Below are positions 11,625 to 23,435 of a stretch of DNA of 64,000 bases, piece by piece; position 1 is the stretch's first letter; each line of letters starts with the position of its first letter. Position numbers and translations under genes: made by a program. A model generated the notes under the pieces. It did no database searches, had not been told where the DNA came from, and saw only the letters and a program-made list of their open reading frames with translations. This DNA is from Chamaecrista fasciculata (taxonomy: Eukaryota; Streptophyta; Magnoliopsida; Fabales; Fabaceae). The stretch covers positions 62,001-126,000 of the forward strand of contig QANZ01053553.1 of assembly GCA_003254925.1 (NCBI GenBank). The letters are read 5' to 3'.

Positions 11625-13780
11625 TATATATAATGCCTGTTCAGTTTTTGAAGCGTCGTCCTGATTAATTCAAATTTTAACTGGAATTGTATATATAGTT
11701 ATGATAATAGAGTGTTTATCAACAAAAAATAATTATATTTATTACAAAATTCCTTGATCTCAAATCTAAAACATTGTTTAAACGTTACTAAATCGTTTAT
11801 GACCAACACTTTCTTGATGTTTCATGTATATATATAGTTCCAACCGGGTTAGATTTAGTAGAACTAACTAGTTAGGTAAATTTTATTTTATTTTTTGGCA
11901 AAAGTATAATTAGATAAATTCAAGTTTGAACTTTTGTTGAAATTTATATTCACTTTTAGTAATCATGAGGCCTGCACGAGTGGTAATTATTTGATTTATT
12001 TATCATACCTGAATTTGATAATTAAGAAGGTGTGTGCGCTATGACTTTTGTGATTAGCCTTTAATTTACCTATCAAATGATAAGTTCTGACAAAATTATA
12101 GATTAATTGTTCACTATTAGTTGATATACATATCGTAGAGCTCGCTTAATTACCCAAAAAATATACTTACTTTTAGTCTTTAACAATATTTGAAACAAGA
12201 TTGTATTTAATTAAACAAATCTTTTAAATATAAAATTAAAAATAATTATATATATGATAGTGATTTTAGGTGTTAGTAGTAAAATCATTTTTGGTTGTCT
12301 TCATATTCTTCTTTTTCTATAAAAAGGAACCAAATAGTATTTTCATAATTCAATCTGCGGGCTTGGAAATTAAACGCCAAACAAAACAAAAGCACAATAT
12401 TCCAATCATCTTTCGCTGTCTATATATAATATTATGGCTGATATGACGTACATGCATAACCAAAAAAACCAAACACCATTGGAAATTGGCCAAAAATATG
12501 CAACGGTATATTAGTTATTTTGCACAGTCGTATATATCCCTCCACCTCTCTCTATCTTCTAAGCAATGATTAGTACTCATCATTTGAATTAAATAGTTTA
12601 TAGTAAAGATAAAATTTTTCAATAAAAATATCTTTAACAATGAATTGAATATACAAAATCTTATTTATAACAATAACTACTTGTGACCATTATAATCATT
12701 AATAAAATATTAATACAAGTTTGATTTATCTACCCCTCCTCACATATCTCTAGTTTAAATATAGTATATACACAACTTATATTAAGAATGAAAAAGAAAA
12801 AAAAAAAGATGTTTTGATGTCCGGAGCCCGAGTCTATAATATTGCCTATCATAACAAGGATAAAGGTAATCTCAATCCAAAATATTTTTTATTAAGATCA
12901 ATGAAAGTTATATCTAACCAATTAAATTAACTTTTTACAAATTAAAGTAATAAATATAATTTAGATTTAAATATTAAGAAAATTTAGCATTTGACAATCT
13001 TTCTGACTATATTATATATATATATATATATTTTGGTAGGAGAGGGCCTAAAAGGCCAGAAGAACTATATTATATCTAATGTATGACATCATGGGGAACT
13101 AATTTTTTCTTTATATATATAAAACACAAACATAAAATTATTTTTTGGTAGAAACTATGGGTATCCTGCGCTAATTTATTTTTTTGGTTACAAAAAGGTC
13201 ATAGACAAAAAAAAAAAGAAGTAAAAAAAGTAAACAATCAAAAAGTTAAACCACAGAGTACATAAGTCTCAACTCCCAACTCTCAGTAAAATAGAAGCAA
13301 GTTGCACAAGGAAGGAGGATCTTCCCAGCAATCAACTCCAAACTCAATCTCCAATCCAATCAAATAACAAATACGAAGACTAATTTTATTCAAATTGAAT
13401 AAAACTACAAAAATAACAAAGTTTACCCATAAAATATTTGAGTTATTTTATTTACATTTTTATATCTCAACTCTTAATTTGGTATAGTGGTAAATGAATG
13501 GCAACAATTCAAATTAATCTTCACCTAAATCGTCATAAAAAAAATAGAGATTCCCATACTAAGACTCTTGATTAAGTTGATCCTAAACTCAAATACAAGT
13601 TTCTCAGTTGCTAAACAACATATTCATGGATAACAATAATAATAAGTACCTGTCCAATTACACCATCACATTCACGCCAAACGTAACGTAACCCTCACCA
13701 TTCAATATATATATATTATGCACCATATAATAAAAACTCCAACTCCAACTTCAGTTTTTCACAATTTCAATTTTTCATCA
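11625..13780. other. AT-rich intergenic DNA
   Basis: No gene is supported. It contains (TA)n tracts (near 13014), homopolymer runs and a less AT-rich part at about 13160-13380 of unknown origin. Nothing with convincing coding bias was seen. Confidence 0.6.
13722..13733 (+). promoter_or_regulatory. Candidate TATA box for the first PMEI gene
   Basis: The 'catataataaaa' stretch lies about 90-100 nt before the start codon at 13822. A second TATA-like string at about 13794 is too close to the ATG to serve as the main TATA box. Confidence 0.35.
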
Positions 13781-13821
13781 GTTTTTCTTCACCTATATAT
13801 AAAATCATTTAAAAGTACAAG

Positions 13822-14406
13822 ATGATGAAACTCACCTTTCTTCACTATCCTAATTCAATCATTCTTCTCCTTCTGATCTTCCTTGCGTTTCAAGCCTCAT
13901 CAATCAATGCCTCTTATTCTTCCTCGTCCTCTTCCAATTTCGTTCGCGAGTCTTGCAGCGACGCTTCGAGGAACAACCCTAACATCCCCTACGATTTCTG
14001 CGTCTCCACTCTCGAATCCACCACCGCCACGAGCCTCGCAGATCTCGTCGGCGTCGCAATTTCAATCGCCAAATCCAACGCCACCAACATCGTCTCAAAA
14101 ATCTCCGACCTCCTCACCGACGCCGACGACTTCTCCGATTACGCCAAGGCCTGCCTCCGAGATTGCTCCGATCTTTACTCCGATTCCATCTCCGAATTCA
14201 AAGACGCTGTCGCCGATTACGCCGATAACGACTTCGCCGGCGCGAATATCAAGGTGAGCGCCGCCTTAGACGACGCCGTTACTTGTGAAGATCAATTCGG
14301 TGACGGAGGGGAAAAGTCTCCGTTAACAGAGGAAAACGCAATTTACTCTCGGATTACTTCAATCACTCTGGCTTTCATCAACATGAGTACTCCTCCTAAA
14401 CGTTAG
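13822..14406 (+). CDS. Plant invertase / pectin methylesterase inhibitor (PMEI-family) protein
   Basis: Small secreted four-helix protein of the PMEI domain family, which inhibits either cell-wall/vacuolar invertase or pectin methylesterase in the apoplast; sequence alone does not decide which. Single exon of 194 residues, usual for the family. Residues about 11-30 form a hydrophobic signal peptide followed by a Ser run. Cysteines at 45 and 60 fit the first disulphide hairpin (C-x14-C). The block with Cys 111 and 115 (ACLRDCSDLYSD) and Cys 155 (VTCEDQF) fit the second. The C-terminal helix ends in ITLAFINMSTP, typical of putative invertase inhibitors. Two ATGs are adjacent (13822 and 13825). 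The second-position GC-rich frame shadow at 13883-14257 is not a gene. A paralogue lies at 23436. Confidence 0.9.
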   Translation: MMKLTFLHYPNSIILLLLIFLAFQASSINASYSSSSSSNFVRESCSDASRNNPNIPYDFCVSTLESTTATSLADLVGVAISIAKSNATNIVSKISDLLTDADDFSDYAKACLRDCSDLYSDSISEFKDAVADYADNDFAGANIKVSAALDDAVTCEDQFGDGGEKSPLTEENAIYSRITSITLAFINMSTPPKR

Positions 14407-14828
14407 TAACATCGATCATCACTATAGTAGCTAGAATTGATTGAATGATTGATTGATGAATTCATTAATTCAGTTCAGAAATTGTTAATAAATAAGCTTA
14501 TTAATTAGTGTTGTTCAATATACTGATGAAAATTGAAGTGTTGTATGTTGAATGAATGGTGTGAGGTGTGACTGTGAACTCAATCTAGAATTTGTTTGTT
14601 CCTTTTGCTTTTTGTTTCGTTTGGTGGTGTGTGTGGTGATGATAAAGTTGTAATTTGCAAATGAATTTGTTGATACATATAAGTAGTTAAGCCATTTATT
14701 GTTCACCTGCTAGTACTAGCCAATCACCTCGAGATCTTTCACATTCAATTTTTCAATTTTTTTAATTGTTTGTCTCGACTCTATTCATGTTCCTTTCCCT
14801 CAATAACAATCACTACATTCATCAAATT
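14407..14828. other. 3' flank of the PMEI gene
   Basis: Probable 3' UTR to about 14700. The repeated 'attgattgaatgattgattgatg' type sequence after the stop is low-complexity. No further gene. Confidence 0.5.
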
Positions 14829-15174
14829 CAGATTAATTTTGTCCTCAATCTTTTTTAAATTATAAATTTTATTTTCAATGTTTCACATTTTGGTCAATTT
14901 TATCATTTACTCTTACTTTAGCGAAAAATTAACAATGAAATCTATGTGACTAATGATATATAATGTAAAATTGACAGAAAAAAAAAATTCAAATTTTAAC
15001 TCAGATTGAGAAATAAGATGCAATCTGTCGTAAATTTATTGAAAAAAGTTAGTCAAATGATAAAATTGACCAAAATATAAAACATTTGAGACAAAATTGT
15101 CAGCAAAATAAGATTGGAGATGAAATTGACAATTAATGTAAAGTTTTGAGACGAAATTAACGCTTTTGCCCTAA
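14829..15174. mobile_element. Foldback element, family A
   Basis: Arms: 'ttaattttgtcctcaatc' at the left and 'gagacgaaattaacgctttt' at the right. Inside, 'cacattttggtcaattttat' on the left is mirrored by 'ataaaattgaccaaaatata' on the right. A second copy is at 22155-22517, sharing the internal 'ctcttactttagc' sequence. Non-coding. Confidence 0.65.
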
Positions 15175-15531
15175 AATCTAATTGAGACCTTACTTACTAT
15201 ATCAAACTATTTATATTAATTCAGGCCAAAAAAACTATTTATATTAATTCATTAATAAAAATATCATTACCTGTCTTTTTTTTTTTTGGTTAATGTACAA
15301 AATGTTATATTATTATTATTATTATTATTTTATATATATAATAGAAAACAAAAAAGATGAGTAAATTATAATATGAAAAATTAAATTGCCAAAATATTTG
15401 CAGAGAGGTAGAAAATAACTTTTATAAGATAAAGTAAGCTAGGGGAAGTAACTAGAAATAGATAAAAAAAATGACTGATTATTAATTTGTATAAGGTTAA
15501 ATCCATTTATAATAAAGTTAAGGGTAAATTA

Positions 15532-15918
15532 CACTTTGGTACCCTGTGGTTTGACCCTATTTCACTTTGGTACCCTGTGGTTTGAAACCTGACACTTGGT
15601 ACCCTTTGGAGCTATTTTGTAATTTTAACCATAACAAATTTTGCAAAAATTACATATTGACCCCAAAAAGTTCTTATAGTTTCTATTTTAGTCCCTAGAT
15701 AATATGTATCTAGAGACCTATTTATAATTTTTTGAAATTTTTTGAGGTCAATATGTAATTTTTGAAAAAATTGTTATGGTTAAAATTACAAAATAGCTCC
15801 AAATGGTACCAAAGTGTTAATGGAGAATACCACAGGGTACCAAAGTGTCAAGTTTCAAACCACATGGTACTAAAGTGAAATAGGGTCAAACCACAAGATA
15901 CCAAAGTGTAATTTACCC
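15532..15918. mobile_element. Mutator-like foldback element with 9-bp TSD (387 bp)
   Basis: Exact duplication taaagttaa at 15523-15531 and 15919-15927. Ends are GGGTAAATTACACTTTGGTA and its complement. The arms repeat 'CTTTGGTACCCTGTGGTTTGA'-like units, two or three per arm, so it is nearly a full hairpin. Non-coding. The 9-bp TSD is the basis for the Mutator-like call. Confidence 0.8.
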
Positions 15919-15985
15919 TAAAGTTAATTAGAAAGAGGAATTTGAAAAGATAACTTTACTTAAAGTGAAAGAGGGGATAGAAGAC

Positions 15986-16896
15986 TAGAGATGTTAAAAA
16001 ACGAGTCAATCCGACTGTAAATAATCCGACCGTAAATATCAGGTTTAGTCGATTCGAGTTTACCCGTACGGAAACTATCGGATTTGATTTTTCAAAAAAT
16101 GTCAGTCTGATCGGATTGTTGTATTAACCCGCTTGAACCCGACCCGACCCGAATGAAAGGGAAAAAAAGAAGAGAATTATATAAAATGTGTGTAGTCAAG
16201 CAGAGAACACAGTAAATCCCTCACCATCTCAGAATTCTCCCTTACCCATTTTCTCACTCTCACTCCCACTCTCAAATTTGAAGCCGATGCATCTCGCACA
16301 ACTACACGAGGCACAAGCAAGTCGTGAACTAAGACTGAAATTTGATGCCGATTGCCGACCCATCTTGCACGTCGCAGACGGAGAGGAACAAATCGACGAC
16401 GACTCCGGGCGCTAATGGAAACAGGAAAGATTAGATCTGAATGATTCATTACGATGAAGATGCAAGAGAAGCTGTAATCGAAAAATAAAAGATTGGATTT
16501 GAATGGTATGGTGAAGATCTAGGAGAAGCCGCATGGAAACATGAAAGATGATATTTGCCTATTTGGATCTGAAGGGTTGATGTAGAGTCTCGAGAAGGTT
16601 CATTTTACTTTTAATTTTTGATTAAATGAGTTTACTTATATATAATATATTATAAATATATAATCAAATATGTAGTGTAGGAAGAAGGATTGTGAAAGAG
16701 GGACGAAGAAAATAGAAATTTTTGTATTTTTTTAATTATTTAAAAAATATATTTTATCAACTTGAATCCAACCGCAACCCAAACTTATTGGGTTGTATGA
16801 GTTGACGGTCAGGTTCGAGTTATAAAAATTCAACTCACTACTTATTATTTCAACCCGCTTACTCACCTGAACCCACCCGACCGTTGCACATCCCGA
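15986..16896. mobile_element. hAT-like non-autonomous element with 8-bp TSD (911 bp)
   Basis: Duplication tagaagac at 15978-15985 and 16897-16904. Ends TAGAGATGTTAA and the complement of TTGCACATCCCGA; subterminal regions are rich in CCGACCCG/CGGGT motifs at both ends. The middle (about 16190-16600) is less AT-rich and contains short open frames and a diverged internal repeat around 'gaagat..aggagaagc', but no recognisable transposase. Confidence 0.75.
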
Positions 16897-17135
16897 TAGA
16901 AGACAATGAAAAGATTAAAATAAATTTACAAAGAGAGTAAATGTATAGCATCTCTTTCCAAATATTATAAATACTTTACACATTAAATGATCTGAATTCC
17001 TACATTGATTTGTTCAATTTATAAGGTCATACGTGACGTGATAGCAAAAACTAACAATATCTATCAAATTAAAAAGATACGACCAAAATAAAGTAGAAGT
17101 AAAGTAACATTTTGCTGTCCAAGAATAAAATTTTG

Positions 17136-17433
17136 GAGTAAACTACTAAATTGGTCCCTGGATTATTGACTTGCTGACAGATTGGTTCCCGAATTTAGAA
17201 AATTGACAAATAGGTCTCCGAATTTTTCTAACGAGTCAAATAGGTCCCCGAATTTTTCTAACATTTGTCAAATAGGTCCTTCTGTTCGGGGACCTATTTG
17301 ACTAACGTTAGAAAAATTCGGGGACCTATTTGACTCGTTAGAAAAATTCGGGGACCTATTTGTCAATTTTCTAAATTCGGGGACCAATCTGTCAGCGAGC
17401 CAATAATCCAAGGACCAATTTGGTAGTTTACTC
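17136..17433. mobile_element. Mutator-like foldback element with 10-bp TSD (298 bp)
   Basis: Exact duplication taaaattttg at 17126-17135 and 17434-17443. Ends are GAGTAAACTACTAAATTGGT and its complement. Arms contain repeated 'ATAGGTCCCCGAATTTTTCTA' type units; nearly the whole element can fold on itself. Confidence 0.8.
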
Positions 17434-17443
17434 TAAAATTTTG

Positions 17444-18279
17444 TCTCTTTTGGAAAGAAAACGAGTATAAATAGCATTCATTTACTATCAAATTATATTG
17501 TTTTTTTTAAGAAATTAATTATTTGGTCCCTCAAATTATATTAAATTAATTAATTAATCTCTAAATAATTAAAATATAAGACTCTCGGGCCAAAAGAAAA
17601 AATATACTACTCAGTCATTAAATTATCGAAATCGCCAATTATTTGATTATTGAGTTAAATTTTGGGACTAACAAATAAAAATTAATACAAATTCAGAAAA
17701 AAAAATAATTTAGTATAAATTAAAGCATAAAAAATATAAAATTAGTTCAAATTCAAATACTAAATCACCATTAATGATTATATCATTGACAATTAAAATA
17801 TTTTAAGAATTAAATCAGGTATTTTAATTATTCAAATATTAATTAATTAACTTAATGTAAATTTACCAACCAAATAGTAATTTTTTTTTTCTTTTTTAAC
17901 TAGTTATATTGCATGAGAAATGAGAAGTCAGTGCCAGACTCAGGAGTCATGTTTGTTTGGCTAATATTGTGTAAGTTGTAACGATAGTGGTAACTTTTGT
18001 AGTAGAATAAAGTCAAAAGAAAAGCAAGATCAACAAAACGACGAGAAAATAAATGAGTGTGGGAATAGGGCCTGAAGGAAACGACAATCTCACATCTTAA
18101 TTCTCATATTTTCTCATTGTCGTTTGATGATGATTGATGAGCTGTTACGTGAGAAAAGCCATAACAAATTTGCATGTAATATAATAATAAAACGTGAAAT
18201 CGTGCTATAATCATATCTAATTTGAATCGATCTTTTTCTTTTTTGAAAATTTGTTACATTTTATAGTAAGTTTTTAAAT
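17444..18279. other. AT-rich intergenic DNA
   Basis: No gene seen. Parts near 17500-17880 contain 'ttggtccctcaaatt' and repeated 'ttaaatca' sequence and may be a decayed foldback. Confidence 0.5.
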
Positions 18280-20457
18280 GAGTAAACTAACTTCCCGGTT
18301 CTTGAATTTTGGACGCAGTGACTGATAGGTCCTTGAATTTTACGCATTATATTAGCCGGTCCCCGAAATTTGCAAACGCTTAACTAATTAGTCTCTCCGT
18401 CATATTCTCGTTACAAAAAGCTGAAGTGGCCATAACGGATGCTGATGTGTCTCGGTATGGCCACGTCAGCACCCGTTATGTTTTAAAAAAAAAAAAAAGA
18501 GTTGTCACGTGATAAAATAACAACACATCAGCATTTCCTCATTGCAGTTATAGGTCCTTGACCCATTTTTATTCCATTATTCTCAATTCCCCCTCTTTTT
18601 CATCATTTTCATTCATTTTAGTCCCAAATCCTCAAAATAAAATTATAAAGTATCCCAAAATTCTTCCAAACATTCTAATTTAGTCCTTAAAAATATTTAA
18701 AACCCTAAACTCTAAAACCCCAAACCCTAAACCCTAAAACCCCAAAACCTAAAACCTCAAACTCTCAACTCTAAAAAAAATTTGAGTTGAACAATTACGT
18801 CCTTGACTCATTTTTATTCCATTATTCTCAATTCCCCCTCTTTCTCCTCATCTTTATTCATTTTAGTCCCAAATCCTCAAAATAAAATTGTAAAGTGTCC
18901 CAAAACTTTTTCAAACATCCTAATTTAGTCCTTAAAAATATTAAAAACCCGAAATTCTAAAACTCTAGACCCCTAAACCCTAAACCCTAAAATCCTAAAA
19001 CTCTAAACCCTAAAACCTAAAACCCTAAACCCCTAAAACTTAAATTTTTTTTAATCTTCATCTTCATATTCCCAAATTAACATAAACCCCTAATTTTTTT
19101 ATCCCTAAACCCCCTGATTTTTTTTTTAATCATTCATCTTCATCTTCTTCGGGGTTTTTCCTACACAAGATGATGAATGATGAACCGATGTAAATGCCAG
19201 CAATAATAATAATCAGCACGAAACGGGAAAAGATCTCTGACAATTACTCTAAAATTTGTATAACTTCACAATTTCCACGGAACCGCTTGATTTTCTTCAC
19301 CGTCATCGTCTTCTTCCTCTTCCGCCGCCTCCTCCGATTTCGAGTTCGTCAAACAGTTCGAATTATTCGTCGAGGCAATCGAACGGTGACGAAGGCGTCT
19401 CAGATTAGCACATACTTTTTTTGTAAAGCAAAGGACGAAAAATCCGAGTCCAAATCTCTTAAATCGCAGTGAAATTAACAGTGAAACAAGTATGACTCTG
19501 CTTTTCTTTTTCTTTGAAATAAAAACAGAGGAATGAATAGAAAAATGGAGGACATGCTTGGCAATTATTTTTAGAGATCCAAGTTTTTAAGTAGGAAGAC
19601 GAAGGACATAACTACATAAACGTTATAAGTGTTGAAGTTCGAAGCAAAAATTTTGTCTACTGTGATAACGATGAATCAGCTAGTTGTGCCTTCTTGTAGT
19701 AGTTATTGCTGGCATTTACATCTTTCTTGTGTAGGAAAATTCTGAAGTTATACAAATTTTAGTAATTTTCAGAGATCTTTTCCCGTTTCAGTTGAATAGA
19801 TAAACCGATGAAGATGATGAATGATGATGATTGACTGATGAGAAGACGATGAAGAAGATAAATTAGGGGTTTAGGGATTAAAAAAATTAGGGATTTATGT
19901 TAAATTGGATGAAGATGAAGATTAAAAAAAAATTAGGTTTTAGAAGTTTAGGGTTTAAGGTTTAGGAGTTTAGAGTTTTAGGGTTTAGGGTTTAGGGTTT
20001 AGGGGTTTAGGGTTTTAAATATTTTTAAAGACTAAATTGGAATGTTTGGAAGAGTTTTGGGACATTTTATAATTTTATTTCAAGGATTTGAGACTAAAAT
20101 GAATGAAACTGATGAAAAAGAGAGGGAATTGAGAATAATGGAATAAAAATGGGTTAGGGACCTATAAGTGCAATGAAGAAATGTTGATGTGTCGCTATTT
20201 TATGACGTGACAACTCTTTTTTTTTTAAAAAAAAAACATAATGGGTGCTGACGTGGCCATAACGGGACACGTCAGCGCGTAACGGACACATCAGCGTCCG
20301 TTATGGTCACGTCAGCTTTTTTGTAACAACAATATGACGGAGGGACCAATTGGTTAGGCGTTTGCAAATTTCGGGGACCGACTAGTACCATGCGTAAAAT
20401 GCAGGGACATATCTGTCACCGCGTCCAAAATTCAGGGATCGGAAAGTTAATTTACTT
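18280..20457. mobile_element. Large foldback element (about 2.18 kb) with telomere-like tracts
   Basis: Left end GAGTAAACTAACTTCCCGG and right end the complement of a close match (ending near 20457). The first about 300 bp of each side are inverted copies, including a pair of 'cataacgg..gctgacgtg' motifs, and weaker inverted similarity continues to about 19265 / 19735. CCCTAAA-like runs lie at 18700-18775 and 18947-19041, and TTTAGGG runs at 19932-20016. The left arm carries a tandem duplication (about 18550-18795 and 18795-19045) that the right arm has only once. A GC-rich core (19291-19386) is exon-like. No transposase was found and no target duplication was found. Confidence 0.7.
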
Positions 20458-22154
20458 CATAGATTTGGTTTCATATTTTTGTAAAAAGTTTCACCATTAA
20501 TCCCACAATGTGAAACATTTTACAAAGATATGAGACTAATTCTACAAACTGACTAAAAGACATGAGACTAATTTTGTAACCTGACTCAAAGATACAAGAC
20601 CAAAAGTGCAACACGGGATCAAATTGAAACCTGAGCAAAAGATATGAGACTAAAAGTGTAATATAAAAAGTTACAGGACAAAATTGAAATTGAGTAAAAC
20701 TTATGAGACCAAAAGTACACTTTGGTCTATCTTTTATTTTTGTAGTTAATGTATTTTGTTTTTTGAATTGATGTAATTGTAGAGTTGAGAAATGAGAATA
20801 TGGTCCTCATTGCTTCAATGATAAATCATGCATGGTCCTAACTTGTTAGGTGATGGCCCATTCGCTAGTAGAGAATNTTTATCATTTTTTCTTATTTTGT
20901 TTTATGAATTGACGATATACTTTATGCGACTAACGATATGCAATATAAAACTTTGAGAACAAAATTAAGGTATGTTTGGATTGTGGATTAAGGAGGGGAA
21001 GAAAAGAGAAAGAGAAAAGAGTGTGATATTTTTACTTTGTTTGAAAAGTTAAAAATTAGATAAAAAATAATGAGGGATTAATTTTTAATATCATATTCTA
21101 CTCCTCCCTTTATAAATTCTAAATATTTCAAATTAAAGTATGTTATTATTGGAGAAGAGTTACTTCCCAAACGAGGGAAAAGAGTTTGGGAGTTAATATT
21201 TTTTTTCTCTCCAATTTCTCTTCCTCCTTCATCTTCGATCCAATTATTCAATCAAACTCATAAAATGAAATTAAATAAATAATATAAAATTTATATAAAA
21301 AAAACTTTATCTTATAAAAAAATTGGAGATGACAAAATAAACAAAAGAGACAAAAATAGGATATTCTCAAATGAAGGATAGGGAGGACTACTATGTAATT
21401 TAGGGTGTGTTTGGGAAATAAGTATGTAATGAAATGGTAATGAGAAAATTATGTAATGAAATGGTAATGAGAAAATTATGTAATGAAAATGTAATGATAA
21501 ATGGTGTTTGGATTGTTAGAGATATAATGAAAAAAATAAGATGTGAAATTATGTAAAAGAGTATGTAATGATTGTGGTTGGTAGAAATAATTATATGGGG
21601 TTTTGAAAATTGTATAGGGGTATAATTAGTAATTGATAATGAAATGAGATAGAGATAATGAAGTGATATTCACACCGTGCGGGGGCCAACATGCATGCTG
21701 TGATATAATTATATAATAATTATATAAATTATAAAGCACAAAACAAGGTGACTTTTCTTAGTTCATTGCAGTTTTTTTTTGTTTTTATGAAAGTTCATTG
21801 CAGGTTTTAAGTTAATTAAAAAGGTGTTTTAAATCGATAAGACGGAATAAGGTTTTAAGTTAGTTAAAAAGGTGTTGTTAATCATGCAGGTCTGATTCGT
21901 TTGTTAACTGAATTTTTGGCCTGGGTTTGTAAACTAAATATATTCAATAAAAAATTATACTTGTTTAACTAGAACAAAACTCTGTGGGTGATGTGTCATC
22001 TATTTAGCTTGAAAATGTTGGTTTGTTTGCGTCATTCAATAGATGTCAAAGGGATGATTTTTTTTTTTCAAAATCATTAGTTATTTATAAATTTTACTAT
22101 GTAATTTCTAATAAAAAGTATAGGTGTAAGTGTATAAATTCATCTAAAGAAATT
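20458..22154. other. AT-rich intergenic DNA with MITE-like pieces
   Basis: 20500-20735 is a one-sided relative of the 'agatatgagaccaaaag' foldback family (see 36873-37286). 20970-21405 looks like a MITE with purine-rich and pyrimidine-rich halves. 21425-21495 has a unit of about 27 bp (atgtaatgaaatggtaatga...) repeated in tandem. One N at 20877. No gene. Confidence 0.5.
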
Positions 22155-22517
22155 GGCAAAAGCAGTCATTTTGTCCTCAAATTTTATACCGACCTTCAAT
22201 TTTTTTTCATAGTCAATTACGTCATAAATGTTTCACATTTTGATTAATTTTATCATTTGCTCTTACTTTAGCCAAATATTAACGATAATATCTACGTGTC
22301 TAATAATATATGTAATGTAAAATTAATAAAAAAAGAAATTCAAATATTAACTAAGATTGAAAAATAAGATGTAGTCTATTATTAATTTATTAAAAAAAGT
22401 TAGTCAAATAATAAAATTGACCAAAATATAAAACATTGAGAACGAAATTGACTGAAAAAAAGATTAAGCACGAAATTAATATATATAAAGTTTGAAGATG
22501 AAATTAATACTTTTATC
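22155..22517. mobile_element. Foldback element, family A, second copy
   Basis: Starts GGCAAAAGCAGTCATTTTGT and ends with a partial complement (...aatacttttatc). Inner sequence, including 'ttatcatttgctcttacttt', matches the copy at 14829-15174 in order. Confidence 0.65.
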
Positions 22518-23360
22518 AAAAAAGTTTATGAGTAGATCCGAGAGAATAGAGTAGATGATAAAATTAAATTGTAAAATATAATTAAAAAATTAAATACTTA
22601 ATATATATTAGAGTAATTTAATGATCAATTAAGTTTTATGAATCTAATCTAGGCATAAAGATTCGATTATTTAGAGAACCTGAATACGAAGGTGGAATTG
22701 AAATTGGCTCAAATTTTGTTTGGAAAAAATATATTTTTCTCTAAATCTAAAAATTAAAAACATAATAGGGAAGCTCTAAAAAAATATATGTAACACCTCA
22801 CTCACTATTACCTTCCAAAAGTAAATTTGACACTAAAAAAAATTTATATCAAAATGAAATTGATTTTATAATTTAAAGACCAAAATAATTATTTGACCTA
22901 GTTATAAAGATAAAAAATTAAATATTTAATTTACTGCATTAATTTTGAAATTTTGAAATCCAAATATAAAGATCAACTTAGATCAATTTTGAAATTGGCT
23001 CAAATTCGCCTTTGGAGATAAAATTCTTTTTTCTTCCTCAAAAACTGAAAATTAAGAGCATAAAAGAAAGCTCCAAAAATAAAAACAAAAATATAACACC
23101 CCACTCATTTGAGTCATTTCGTATTCATGTTCATCACTTCATCCTATTAGGGAATGTAAACTTCATAGGAAACTTCTCAGACTAAACCCTAAACCCATGA
23201 AGCTCAAACAGAGCAGGGTCTTAATTTGTACAACAAAATGTAAACTAAAAGCAAAACGTACGGTTCTTTCTGGTGATCCAATAATTGTATTGCGAAATTT
23301 CCTTCCTCTCTACAATATTAACGCACTTTCCACTTGGATCTTGGATAATACATGAAATCC
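22518..23360. other. AT-rich intergenic DNA
   Basis: No gene. Two related stretches at about 22690-22810 and 22950-23110 ('gaaattggctcaaatt...aaaaacataa...aacacc') look like a local duplication of a repeat fragment. Confidence 0.45.
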
Positions 23361-23366
23361 TACATC

Positions 23367-23376
23367 TATATATATA
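23367..23376 (+). promoter_or_regulatory. Candidate TATA box for the second PMEI gene
   Basis: A (TA)5 stretch 60-70 nt before the ATG at 23436, a normal distance for a TATA-driven plant gene with a short leader. Confidence 0.4.
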
Positions 23377-23435
23377 ATTTCAATAATCACACTTGCAGCA
23401 TACATATACATATAATATAGATATATACATACATA

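Noticed and set aside
16177-16449. Arg-rich open frame on the minus strand and its plus-strand partner
   Set aside because: Both lie inside the hAT-like element, lack homology that I recognise and overlap each other.
18700-20016. Telomere or chromosome end
   Set aside because: The CCCTAAA-like runs are short, imperfect and placed as an inverted pair inside a mobile element, with ordinary genes on both sides.
18280-20457. CRISPR-like or regular spaced repeat array
   Set aside because: Repeats are inverted arms and telomere-like low-complexity tracts, not regular repeats with unique spacers.
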